The position numbers and the translations under genes were made by a program. The notes beneath the pieces are model-generated. The model saw only the letters and a list, made by a program, of their open reading frames with translations. It was not told the DNA's origin and ran no database searches. A stretch of DNA of 64,000 nucleotides from Chryseobacterium sp. JJR-5R (GTDB taxonomy: Bacteria; Bacteroidota; Bacteroidia; Flavobacteriales; Weeksellaceae), in contig NZ_CP139137.1 of the NCBI RefSeq assembly GCF_034047335.1, forward strand, positions 1,240,001 to 1,304,000, written 5' to 3'. Shown in pieces: positions 44,355-51,736 of the stretch. Within the stretch, counting starts at the first letter, position 1. The number at the start of each line of letters is the position of its first letter.

Positions 44355-44784
44355 TTTTAAACATAACCCAGGTTATTTTTCATAAAAAATTTATTATGTT
44401 AAGTTTTATACCATGTTATTTCCCTGTATTATGACTAAAATATAAAACACTGATTGTCTATATTTTATAATTAGTCACTGTTTTGAGTTATTTCTAAAAA
44501 ATTAAATGATTGTTTGTTTTAATGATAAATATTAGAGTTATTTGATTGTTTAATCTATATAATTTGGCTTTTTTTAGTATTTAAAATAAATTTATTAATA
44601 TATTTAAGTTTTAAAATTATGTTGAAAGCGTGAAGCATTTTCCCTGTATTTATAATGGTTTTTAAATTTTAACTCTACTTTAATTAAAGTAAGTAAACGG
44701 GTGCTTTATCTATTCATTTTATCCGACTGCTAACGCGGTGATCTTATTGTTAATCTAATTTAATTTAATATAAAAATTTTAAGA
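44355..44784. other. AT-rich leader of the second type A T9SS gene
   Basis: No gene is visible. The 13-mer AAATGATTGTTTG appears at 44504-44516, and a near copy TTTGATTGTTTAA lies about 25 bases on. No exact -7 box was found. Confidence 0.5.
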
Positions 44785-46377
44785 ATGAAAAAAATTTTAT
44801 CAGTTGGTCTTTTTTCTTTAGCACTTTCAGCATATGCACAGTCTTACTGTGTTCCTGAGTTTGCCAGCGGCTGTGCCTACGGGGACCAGATTAACAGTTT
44901 TACTATTCCGGGAGCTGGGTTCAGTCATCTGGATACAGGCTGTTCTTCCGGATCATACGGTGATTATACTTCGCAGACCATCAATCTGAATGCAGGTGTT
45001 AACTATCCGTTTACCGTAACACATAATTTTTCAACCCAGAATGTAAAGATGTGGATTGATTTCAATAATGACGGAACCTTCGATGAAACTACCGAATTGG
45101 TAGCATCCGGCAGCAGCGTTTCCGGGTCTGTAATCGCTACGGATGGTACAATTACAATTCCTGCAACCGCACCGTTAGGTGTACACAGGATGCGTTTGGC
45201 AGACAGGTACAGTTCACAGCCCATCCCGTGTAACACAGACGGATATGGGGAAGCCCATGATTATACCGTGAATATCGGTGCGGTACCCAGCTGCCTGGCG
45301 CCGACCGGCGTGTCAGTTACAGGCGTAGCGGATACCACCGCTACCTTATCATGGACAGCTCCTTCGGTTGCCGTAGGGACAGGATATGAATATTATCTTT
45401 CCACCAGCAATACGTCACCGGTAAGTACTACTGCAGCTACAGGGTCTGTAGCAAGTCCTGCGGTCAGCAAGTCGCTCACCGGTTTATCACCTATTACTAC
45501 GTATTATGTATGGGTAAGATCGGTATGTACCGCAACTGATAAAAGTGGATGGTCTTCTTCTGCAACATTTACCACATCGTGTTCTGTCATAGTACCTAGC
45601 TATACTTTTGATTTTGCTGACGGTACCAACGATTGCTGGAGCAGAGCTGACAGCGGCACGCCTGCTACAACACCTTCGGGAACAACTTCCAACTGGAATG
45701 ATGACGGGTTTTTAAATAACGGGTATGACGGGGCTGTTAAACTGAATATTTATACAAGCATTTTCTCTCCTACTGCTTTCAATGCATGGCTGATTACACC
45801 TGCTTTTAATCTTTCTGCAGGAGGATACCGTGTGAAATTCGACTATGGCCTTACTGAATATGGCAATACAACACCGGGCAACCTGGGGTCAGATGACCTG
45901 GTTCAGTTTGTGGTTTCACAGGATGGCGGAACTACATGGACGGTCCTTCAGACCTGGGATACCAATACATCGCCTTCAAACAATTCAAACCAATATGTAT
46001 TCAATCTTACAGGATATAACAGTGCCAACACCAGGTTTGGATTTTACGGGACAAACGGCAACGTTGCCGATGCAAGCGATGTAGAATTCTTTGTAGACAA
46101 TTTTGTAGTTGAACAGAATGTTTTATCGACAAATGAAACCGTAGCAGCTAAAAACTCTGTTAAAGTATATCCAAATCCATTCTCTGACGTATTGAATATT
46201 TCTGATGCAGCAGATGTGAAAAATGTTCTGGTAACGGATGTTTCCGGCAGATTGATCAAAACACTTGCAAATCCGGGCTCAGCAATTCAGCTTGGAGACC
46301 TGAAACAAGGGATCTACCTGATCACTTTAGAAATGAAAAACGGGTCAAGGCAAACGGTAAAATCAATCAAAAAATAA
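44785..46377 (+). CDS. Type A T9SS surface protein with GEVED and fibronectin III domains
   Basis: The 530-residue protein has a signal peptide (MKKILSVGLFSLALSAYAQS), a GEVED domain (about 60-165, with MWIDFNNDGTFDE and YGEAHDYTV), an FN3 domain (about 170-265), a cleaved-adhesin-like jelly roll (about 270-450) and a type A T9SS domain (about 460-530: YPNPFSDVLNIS, VSGRLIK, LKQGIYLITL). It is a candidate cell-surface adhesin or glycan-binding protein. Its sorting domain is close to that of both neighbours, which suggests local duplication. It has its own terminator. Confidence 0.92.
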   Translation: MKKILSVGLFSLALSAYAQSYCVPEFASGCAYGDQINSFTIPGAGFSHLDTGCSSGSYGDYTSQTINLNAGVNYPFTVTHNFSTQNVKMWIDFNNDGTFDETTELVASGSSVSGSVIATDGTITIPATAPLGVHRMRLADRYSSQPIPCNTDGYGEAHDYTVNIGAVPSCLAPTGVSVTGVADTTATLSWTAPSVAVGTGYEYYLSTSNTSPVSTTAATGSVASPAVSKSLTGLSPITTYYVWVRSVCTATDKSGWSSSATFTTSCSVIVPSYTFDFADGTNDCWSRADSGTPATTPSGTTSNWNDDGFLNNGYDGAVKLNIYTSIFSPTAFNAWLITPAFNLSAGGYRVKFDYGLTEYGNTTPGNLGSDDLVQFVVSQDGGTTWTVLQTWDTNTSPSNNSNQYVFNLTGYNSANTRFGFYGTNGNVADASDVEFFVDNFVVEQNVLSTNETVAAKNSVKVYPNPFSDVLNISDAADVKNVLVTDVSGRLIKTLANPGSAIQLGDLKQGIYLITLEMKNGSRQTVKSIKK

Positions 46378-46403
46378 ACTTTAATACTTTTTATCGATTA
46401 TAT

Positions 46404-46434
46404 AAGCAGCTATTCATATTAGCTGCTTTTTTTA
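46404..46434 (+). terminator. Intrinsic terminator of the second T9SS gene
   Basis: AAGCAGCTA and TAGCTGCTT (46404-46412 and 46420-46428) pair around seven bases, with a T run after. Confidence 0.75.
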
Positions 46435-46511
46435 TTAAAATAATGTAATTATTAATACAGATTTAACAATTTTATGACTAATTTAGCATATAACGAATAA
46501 AAATATCGATT

Positions 46512-48482
46512 ATGACAAGATTTTTACTTTCATGCCTGTTGTGCATAAGTATGGCGCTCAGTGCCCAGGTCAGTTTAGGGGCCGGAAGTACAGAGGTAGG
46601 CGTTGCTCCTATCAGTACGTATTATGGATATTCCTATACCCAGCAGATTTTCACGAAACAGGAGATCAATGCCAATGCAGCGGGGAATATTACAGGGCTT
46701 AAGTTTTATATGGATCCTTCCATGTCTATCGCCAGTTCTTCAGAATGGGTAGTTTATCTGGGGCAGACTGCAAAAACATCATTCGCATCAGATGCAGACT
46801 GGATTCCTGCTACCCAGCTTACACAGGTTTTTTCAGGAACCGTTACCCTCGTAAACGGTGTTATTGAGGTTGTGTTTCCAACACCTTTCCCTTATAATAA
46901 CACCTCTAATCTGGTAGTTGCTGCCGAAGAGAATTCTGCCGGTTACGATAATAATGATTATGAAGAAGCCATGTATGTATACACGGGAGCTGCCAACTCC
47001 ACCATATACTATAAAAACGATTATACCAATCCGGATCCCTTTGCTCCGCCGGCAAGCGGAAATCTGGAAAATTACAAATCGGTAATCACAATAGACGGAT
47101 TGGCGCCAAACCCTATTCCGGCATGCCCGCTGATTACATATCCGGCTAATAATGCTACATTTATTCCTCTATCACCTGTTATTACATGGAACAATTCTTC
47201 AGGAGCCACAGGGTACAAAGTATCTATCGGGACCACTCCCGGAGGAACGAATGTTGTAAATCAGGCTGCAGTAGCAATAAACAGCTTCACGCCTTCCGCA
47301 CCTCTTACCCCCAATACAAATTATTATCTCAGGATAACAGCAGTAGGTGCCGGAGGCGAATCTACAGGATGTACGGATGTCATGTTTAAATCAGCGCCGC
47401 CTGTACCTTCAAATGACGAATGTGCAACAGCACTAACTTTAACCGTTAACCCGGATACTAACTGTGGTACGGTAACTGCCGGATATACAATCGGAGCGAC
47501 AGATTCCGGAACGGATCCGGATCCTTGTTACGGAACGGCCGACGACGACGTATGGTTTAAATTTGTAGCCACAGCATCTACTCATAAAATTTCCCTTCTC
47601 AACGTCCAGTCTGTAGGAAGTACTTCCGATACGGATACCTATTTCCAGGTATTCAGCGGAGGATGCGGGGCACTTCTCAATGTACTGTGTTCAGACCCGA
47701 ATTCAGGGGTAGCAACAGGCCTTACAGCAGGACAGACCTATTGGGTAAGGGTATACAGCTACAGCGGTGCAGGGAGCAATCAGAGTTTTGATATCTGCGT
47801 GGGAACATTCCCGCCGCCGCCTGCCAATGATGATTGCGGCGGTGCATTATCGGCAACGGCTTTTCCTTATACCTATGTTCAGAGTGACGGCAGCGGAGCT
47901 ACAAACGGAGGCGGAATGGTAACTGCATGCAGCAGTAATGACATGAATGACGGAACCTGGTTTAAATTTGTAGGAGATGGAGATACTTTCAATATTACGG
48001 TTACCCCGCCTGCAGGAAGCGATTTTGATTCCCAGATCGGAGTATACAGCGGGAACTGTTCGGCTTTATCATGTGAAAATACGGTAGATAGCACCGGTGA
48101 AGGGATGGCGGAAGCAATTTCGATCCCTACAATGTCAGGAAATACCTATTACGTAAACGTGGGCCATTACAGCGGCTGGTCAGATGAACCGGAAGGAGCA
48201 TTTACCATTACCATAACCAAAGGTGTACTGGCAACTTCTGAAGTAAAAGCTGATAAAAATAAGATCAGGCTATATCCGAACCCGTTTACTGATGTGCTGA
48301 ATATTTCAGATGCAGCCAATGTAAAGTCGGTTTCTGTATCTGATGCTGCAGGAAGGCTGGTAAGGGTAATTGATAATCCAGGAGCAGCCATTCATTTGGA
48401 AGAACTGAAACAAGGCATGTATATGGTGACATTGCATATGAAAGACGGTTCTAAACAGACGGTTAAAACGATTAAAAAATAG
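46512..48482 (+). CDS. Type A T9SS surface protein with duplicated beta-sandwich domain
   Basis: The 656-residue protein has a signal peptide (MTRFLLSCLLCISMALSAQ), an N-terminal sandwich region (about 20-190), an Ig-like domain (about 195-290), then two copies of a domain that begins NDECATALTL and NDDCGGALSA and carries WFKF (about 300-430 and 440-570). The last 70 residues are a type A T9SS domain (YPNPFTDVLNIS, AAGRLVR, LKQGMYMVTL). The duplicated domain resembles the pre-peptidase type sandwiches seen in Bacteroidota secreted proteins; ligand unknown. Third of three T9SS genes in a row. Confidence 0.92.
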   Translation: MTRFLLSCLLCISMALSAQVSLGAGSTEVGVAPISTYYGYSYTQQIFTKQEINANAAGNITGLKFYMDPSMSIASSSEWVVYLGQTAKTSFASDADWIPATQLTQVFSGTVTLVNGVIEVVFPTPFPYNNTSNLVVAAEENSAGYDNNDYEEAMYVYTGAANSTIYYKNDYTNPDPFAPPASGNLENYKSVITIDGLAPNPIPACPLITYPANNATFIPLSPVITWNNSSGATGYKVSIGTTPGGTNVVNQAAVAINSFTPSAPLTPNTNYYLRITAVGAGGESTGCTDVMFKSAPPVPSNDECATALTLTVNPDTNCGTVTAGYTIGATDSGTDPDPCYGTADDDVWFKFVATASTHKISLLNVQSVGSTSDTDTYFQVFSGGCGALLNVLCSDPNSGVATGLTAGQTYWVRVYSYSGAGSNQSFDICVGTFPPPPANDDCGGALSATAFPYTYVQSDGSGATNGGGMVTACSSNDMNDGTWFKFVGDGDTFNITVTPPAGSDFDSQIGVYSGNCSALSCENTVDSTGEGMAEAISIPTMSGNTYYVNVGHYSGWSDEPEGAFTITITKGVLATSEVKADKNKIRLYPNPFTDVLNISDAANVKSVSVSDAAGRLVRVIDNPGAAIHLEELKQGMYMVTLHMKDGSKQTVKTIKK

Positions 48483-48560
48483 TCTGTCGCTGAGTGAAAA
48501 TCAGCGTGTAGTATTTTACAATGCAGGATTTATTCTTAATGATCCTGTAAACCAATAAGA

Positions 48561-48590
48561 AAGGCGGCCGTTAATTCGGCCGCCTTTTTA
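48561..48590 (+). terminator. Intrinsic terminator of the third T9SS gene
   Basis: AAGGCGGCCG and CGGCCGCCTT (48561-48570, 48577-48586) form a GC-rich stem with a T run. Confidence 0.85.
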
Positions 48591-48642
48591 TATTCAGTAT
48601 TGCTTTTTAAAATGGTAGTAATTTTCTCATAATGTACCTGTT

Positions 48643-48801
48643 TTACCTGTCATTTACCGGCTGGATTTCAGAAGTGTTAAGGCCGGAAAAAACGGCCGGG
48701 AAAAACATCACAAGGATAAGGTAGCCAATTACCATCAATGCAATTAGAGAAAACAGGATAACAATGGAGATGTGCGGTTTATTTTTTTTTGTCGGTTCCA
48801 T
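48643..48801 (-). CDS. Small membrane protein (52 residues) downstream of the ion channel
   Basis: An ATG at 48801 opens a 52-codon frame to a TAA at 48645-48643. The product has a basic N-terminus (MEPTKKNKPHIS) and one hydrophobic helix (about residues 11-38), ending with a soluble tail (NTSEIQPVNDR). It lies 48 bases downstream of the ion channel stop codon on the same strand, so it is probably co-transcribed and could be an auxiliary subunit. It is too short to name by family, and the coding call rests on its reading frame, charge layout and position. Confidence 0.6.
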   Translation of the reverse strand: MEPTKKNKPHISIVILFSLIALMVIGYLILVMFFPAVFSGLNTSEIQPVNDR

Positions 48802-48849
48802 GATTTTGCAGTATTTATTAATAGATTATAAATTATGTTGATAGTTTTA

Positions 48850-49677
48850 CTAAGCTAATTTCTTGCCACACTGTTTACAGTACCGCGCGTCGTCATCAAT
48901 ATCCTCATTTCCGCAACGCTCACAGATTTTTTCCAGGTTCTGTCTTTTGTTGCGCATTTCAGCAGTTACAATACCCGTAGGTACGGCAATGATGGAGTAA
49001 CCTGCCAGCATCAGGATTACGGCAAAGAATTTCCCCATCGGCGTAATCGGCGATACATCACCGTAACCTACCGTGGTAACGGTAACCACGGCCCAGTAAA
49101 TGGCCTGCGGAATCGTTTCAAAACCCGGCCTCCCGCCTTCCACCATAAACATAAGGGAGCCTACAATTACGGAGAAGATAATCAGGAACAGAAGGAAAAT
49201 ATAGATCTTTCTTGAGCTGTTTTTCAAAGCCCTTACAATCACCGTGCCGTCGTTCATGAAATCCAGAAGATTAAACACCCTGAATACCCTCAGCATCCTC
49301 AGCATCCTGAAAATGAGGAAGTATTTGGTTACCGGGATAAAAAAGCTCAGGTAAAAAGGAACCAGTGCCAGGAAATCAATAATCCCGAAAAAACTGAAGA
49401 TGTAGTTTTTCTTATTTTTGATCACTGCAATCCTGGACCAGTATTCAGCAGTAAAAAACACGGAAATAACCCATTCTAAAATGATAAACGTATAATGGAA
49501 CCGCTTATCAAGCTTCGGAACACTTTCCATCATTATAATAAACGTGCTGATGAGAATCAGGGATAGCAATGTAATATCGAACAGTTTCCCTAACTTCGTG
49601 TCCGAGCGGTAAATAATCCTGTAGAGATGTCTTTTCCAGAGCGCATCCCCGGGAATAAGATTGTGCTCTTTTTCCAT
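48850..49677 (-). CDS. Voltage-gated potassium channel-like protein with C-terminal zinc ribbon
   Basis: The 275-residue protein has six transmembrane helices. S4 carries regularly spaced arginines (FRMLRMLRVFRVFNLLDF, about residues 122-139), and the pore filter reads TVTTVGYGDVSP (about 197-208), the potassium signature. The C-terminal tail (about 240-275) has four cysteines in CERCGN and CKQCGK, a zinc ribbon not found in classical Kv channels, which may tie gating to metal or to assembly. Nearby on the same strand is a small membrane protein gene. A -7 box TATGTTTG lies at 49731-49724. The gene is divergent from the Nif3 gene. Confidence 0.93.
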   Translation of the reverse strand: MEKEHNLIPGDALWKRHLYRIIYRSDTKLGKLFDITLLSLILISTFIIMMESVPKLDKRFHYTFIILEWVISVFFTAEYWSRIAVIKNKKNYIFSFFGIIDFLALVPFYLSFFIPVTKYFLIFRMLRMLRVFRVFNLLDFMNDGTVIVRALKNSSRKIYIFLLFLIIFSVIVGSLMFMVEGGRPGFETIPQAIYWAVVTVTTVGYGDVSPITPMGKFFAVILMLAGYSIIAVPTGIVTAEMRNKRQNLEKICERCGNEDIDDDARYCKQCGKKLA

Positions 49678-49723
49678 GATAAATCTTTTTTTAAAATTAA
49701 TAAATTATCCCTACTTTCGTAAG

Positions 49724-49731
49724 CAAACATA
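49724..49731 (-). promoter_or_regulatory. -7 box (TATGTTTG) of the ion channel gene
   Basis: Exact TANNTTTG match on the minus strand, 46 bases before the start codon. No TTG was found at -33. Confidence 0.45.
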
Positions 49732-49740
49732 CAGAATAAA

Positions 49741-50838
49741 ATGAAAATTAGAGAAGTTATTTCAAAGATTGAAAAGCGGATTCCTCTACAGCAGGCAGAA
49801 GATTTTGATAATGTGGGGCTGCTGTGCGGGTCCTGGGATCGTAATGTAAGCGGAATCCTGATCTGCCACGATGCCCTTGAAAATGTGGTGGATGAGGCCA
49901 TTCAGAAAAACTGCAACCTGATTGTATGTTTCCACCCGATTATTTTTTCAGGGCTGAAATCATTAACCGGAAAAAACTATGTGGAAAGGGCGGTTTTGAA
50001 GGCCATTGAAAATAAAGTTGCCATCTATGCCATCCATACCGCCTTTGATAATGATTTCTTCGGGGTCAATTACGGAATCTGTAACCGGCTGGGATTGAAA
50101 AACCTTAAAATTCTTCAGCCTAAGAAAAACAGTTTAAAGCAGCTGACGGTCTTTGTGCCTAAAGAGCATGCGGAAAAAGTAAGAGAGGCACTGTTTGCAG
50201 TAGGGGCGGGAAGTATCGGGTTCTATGACGAATGCAGCTTTACGGTTAACGGGGACGGGACTTTCAGGCCGGTTGAAGGGTCAAACCCATTTTCAGGCCA
50301 GCAGGATGTCAGGGAAAATGCAGATGAAGACATGATCTCGGTAATTTTTGAAGATTATAAGCAGGGGCAGGTGGTTTCGGCTATGAAAAATGCACATCCG
50401 TATGAAGAAGTTGCCCATCAGGTGTACAGCCTGGATAATACCAACCAATACGCAGGCCTCGGGATGTACGGTGATTTTGAAGAACCGTTGGATGAAAAGG
50501 ATTTCCTGAGAATGGTTAAGGAAAAATTTAATCTGGAAGTCATCAGGCATTCGGATTTTAATCATAAAAAAATCAAAAGGGTAGGGGTACTGGGAGGTTC
50601 AGGAGCAGGCGGGATCCGGTCTGCCGTGTCTAAAAAATGCGATGCCTACCTTACGGGAGACGTAAAATACCATGATTTTTTCCTGGCAGAATCAAAAATG
50701 CTGATCTGCGACATCGGGCATTTCGAGTCAGAACAATTTGTAACTCAACAATTATTTGAAATTTTTTCACAAAAATTCACTACCTTTGCAATCTCAAAAT
50801 CTATTGAGAAAACAAACCCGGTAAATTATTTTATTTAA
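49741..50838 (+). CDS. Nif3-like dinuclear metal center hexameric protein
   Basis: The 365-residue protein belongs to the Nif3/YbgI family, which forms toroidal hexamers with a two-metal site. The metal ligands can be seen in CFHPIIF (His about 65), in IHTAFDND (His near 100, Asp) and in the C-terminal DVKYHDFFLAESKMLICDIGHFESE (His and Glu near 312-335). The middle (about 130-260) is the PII-like insertion typical of the longer, YqfO-type members. The biochemical role is not established. It overlaps nearly completely in transcription with the next gene, four bases on. Confidence 0.93.
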   Translation: MKIREVISKIEKRIPLQQAEDFDNVGLLCGSWDRNVSGILICHDALENVVDEAIQKNCNLIVCFHPIIFSGLKSLTGKNYVERAVLKAIENKVAIYAIHTAFDNDFFGVNYGICNRLGLKNLKILQPKKNSLKQLTVFVPKEHAEKVREALFAVGAGSIGFYDECSFTVNGDGTFRPVEGSNPFSGQQDVRENADEDMISVIFEDYKQGQVVSAMKNAHPYEEVAHQVYSLDNTNQYAGLGMYGDFEEPLDEKDFLRMVKEKFNLEVIRHSDFNHKKIKRVGVLGGSGAGGIRSAVSKKCDAYLTGDVKYHDFFLAESKMLICDIGHFESEQFVTQQLFEIFSQKFTTFAISKSIEKTNPVNYFI

Positions 50839-50842
50839 AAAT

Positions 50843-51619
50843 ATGGCAAAAACCAACGATATTTCAGTTGAAGAAAAGTTAAGAGCTTTATACGATTTGC
50901 AGATCATTGATTCTAGATTGGACGAAATCCGAAATACAAGAGGAGAATTGCCAATCGAAGTAGAGGATCTTGAGATTGAAATCGAAGGTCTTGAAAAGAG
51001 AGCTGAAAAATTCCATGCAGATATCAAAGAGCAGGATGACCAGATCAAAACGAAGCATGAAGTTATCAGTCATGCAAAAACTTTAATTGAAAAGTATAAG
51101 TCTCAGCAGGATAATGTAAGAAACAATAAAGAGTTTGAAGCATTAAGCAAAGAGGTTGAATATCAGGAACTTGAAATTCAGCTTGCTGAAAAAAGAATCA
51201 AGGAGTTCGGGGCTAAGATCGGTCACAAAAATGAAACGCTGGATGAGCTGAATGAAAAGATCGATGATCTTAAGAATCACCTTAAATTCAAAAAAGAAGA
51301 ACTGGAAGGCCTGGTCTCCGAAACGCAGAAAGAAGAGGAATACCTTATCGAGCAGTCTAAGGAATATGCATCCAAAATCGATGAAAGACTACTGGCTTCT
51401 TACAACAGGATCAGAACCAATTCTCCGAACGGACTTGCCGTAGTAGGGTTGGAAAGAGGGGCTCCTAAAGGGTCATTCTTTACCATTCCGCCTCAGAAGC
51501 AGATGGAAATCGCCCAGAGAAAGAAAATCATTATTGATGAGCATTCAGGTAAAATCCTTGTTGATGATGAGTTGGTAATGGAAGAAAACGAAAGAATGAA
51601 ATCTGTAATTAAGTTTTAG
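50843..51619 (+). CDS. Zinc-ribbon family coiled-coil protein lacking its cysteines
   Basis: The 258-residue protein matches the C4-type zinc-ribbon family (zf-RING_7/ CdsZ group): a long antiparallel coiled coil at about 10-190 and the C-terminal beta ribbon. In relatives the ribbon holds CxxC pairs (GACGGCF and CEYCG). Here both pairs are gone: GAPKGSF at 206-212 and DEHSG at 232-236, with the surrounding IPPQKQ and KILVDDEL preserved. It cannot bind zinc this way. The gene starts four bases after the Nif3 gene, a link that is common in Bacteroidota. It has its own terminator. Function is unknown; a ribosome or RNA association is suspected for relatives. Confidence 0.9.
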   Translation: MAKTNDISVEEKLRALYDLQIIDSRLDEIRNTRGELPIEVEDLEIEIEGLEKRAEKFHADIKEQDDQIKTKHEVISHAKTLIEKYKSQQDNVRNNKEFEALSKEVEYQELEIQLAEKRIKEFGAKIGHKNETLDELNEKIDDLKNHLKFKKEELEGLVSETQKEEEYLIEQSKEYASKIDERLLASYNRIRTNSPNGLAVVGLERGAPKGSFFTIPPQKQMEIAQRKKIIIDEHSGKILVDDELVMEENERMKSVIKF

Positions 51620-51648
51620 TATCAATTAATTACGGTTTTAAAATACAG

Positions 51649-51682
51649 AAGCTGTCTCTATTTATTTGAGACAGCTTTTTTT
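51649..51682 (+). terminator. Intrinsic terminator of the Nif3 operon
   Basis: AAGCTGTCTC and GAGACAGCTT (51649-51658, 51668-51677) form a 10-bp stem with a T run. Confidence 0.8.
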
Positions 51683-51698
51683 ATGACCGAGGGGGAAG

Positions 51699-51729
51699 GA
51701 AAAACCGCTCCGGTCTGTATGAAGCGGTT
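51699..51729 (-). terminator. Intrinsic terminator of the acyl-CoA ligase gene
   Basis: AACCGCT (51703-51709) and AGCGGTT (51723-51729) form the stem; on the minus strand five T follow. It lies directly beyond the ligase stop codon. Confidence 0.6.
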
Positions 51730-51736
51730 ATCTTTT

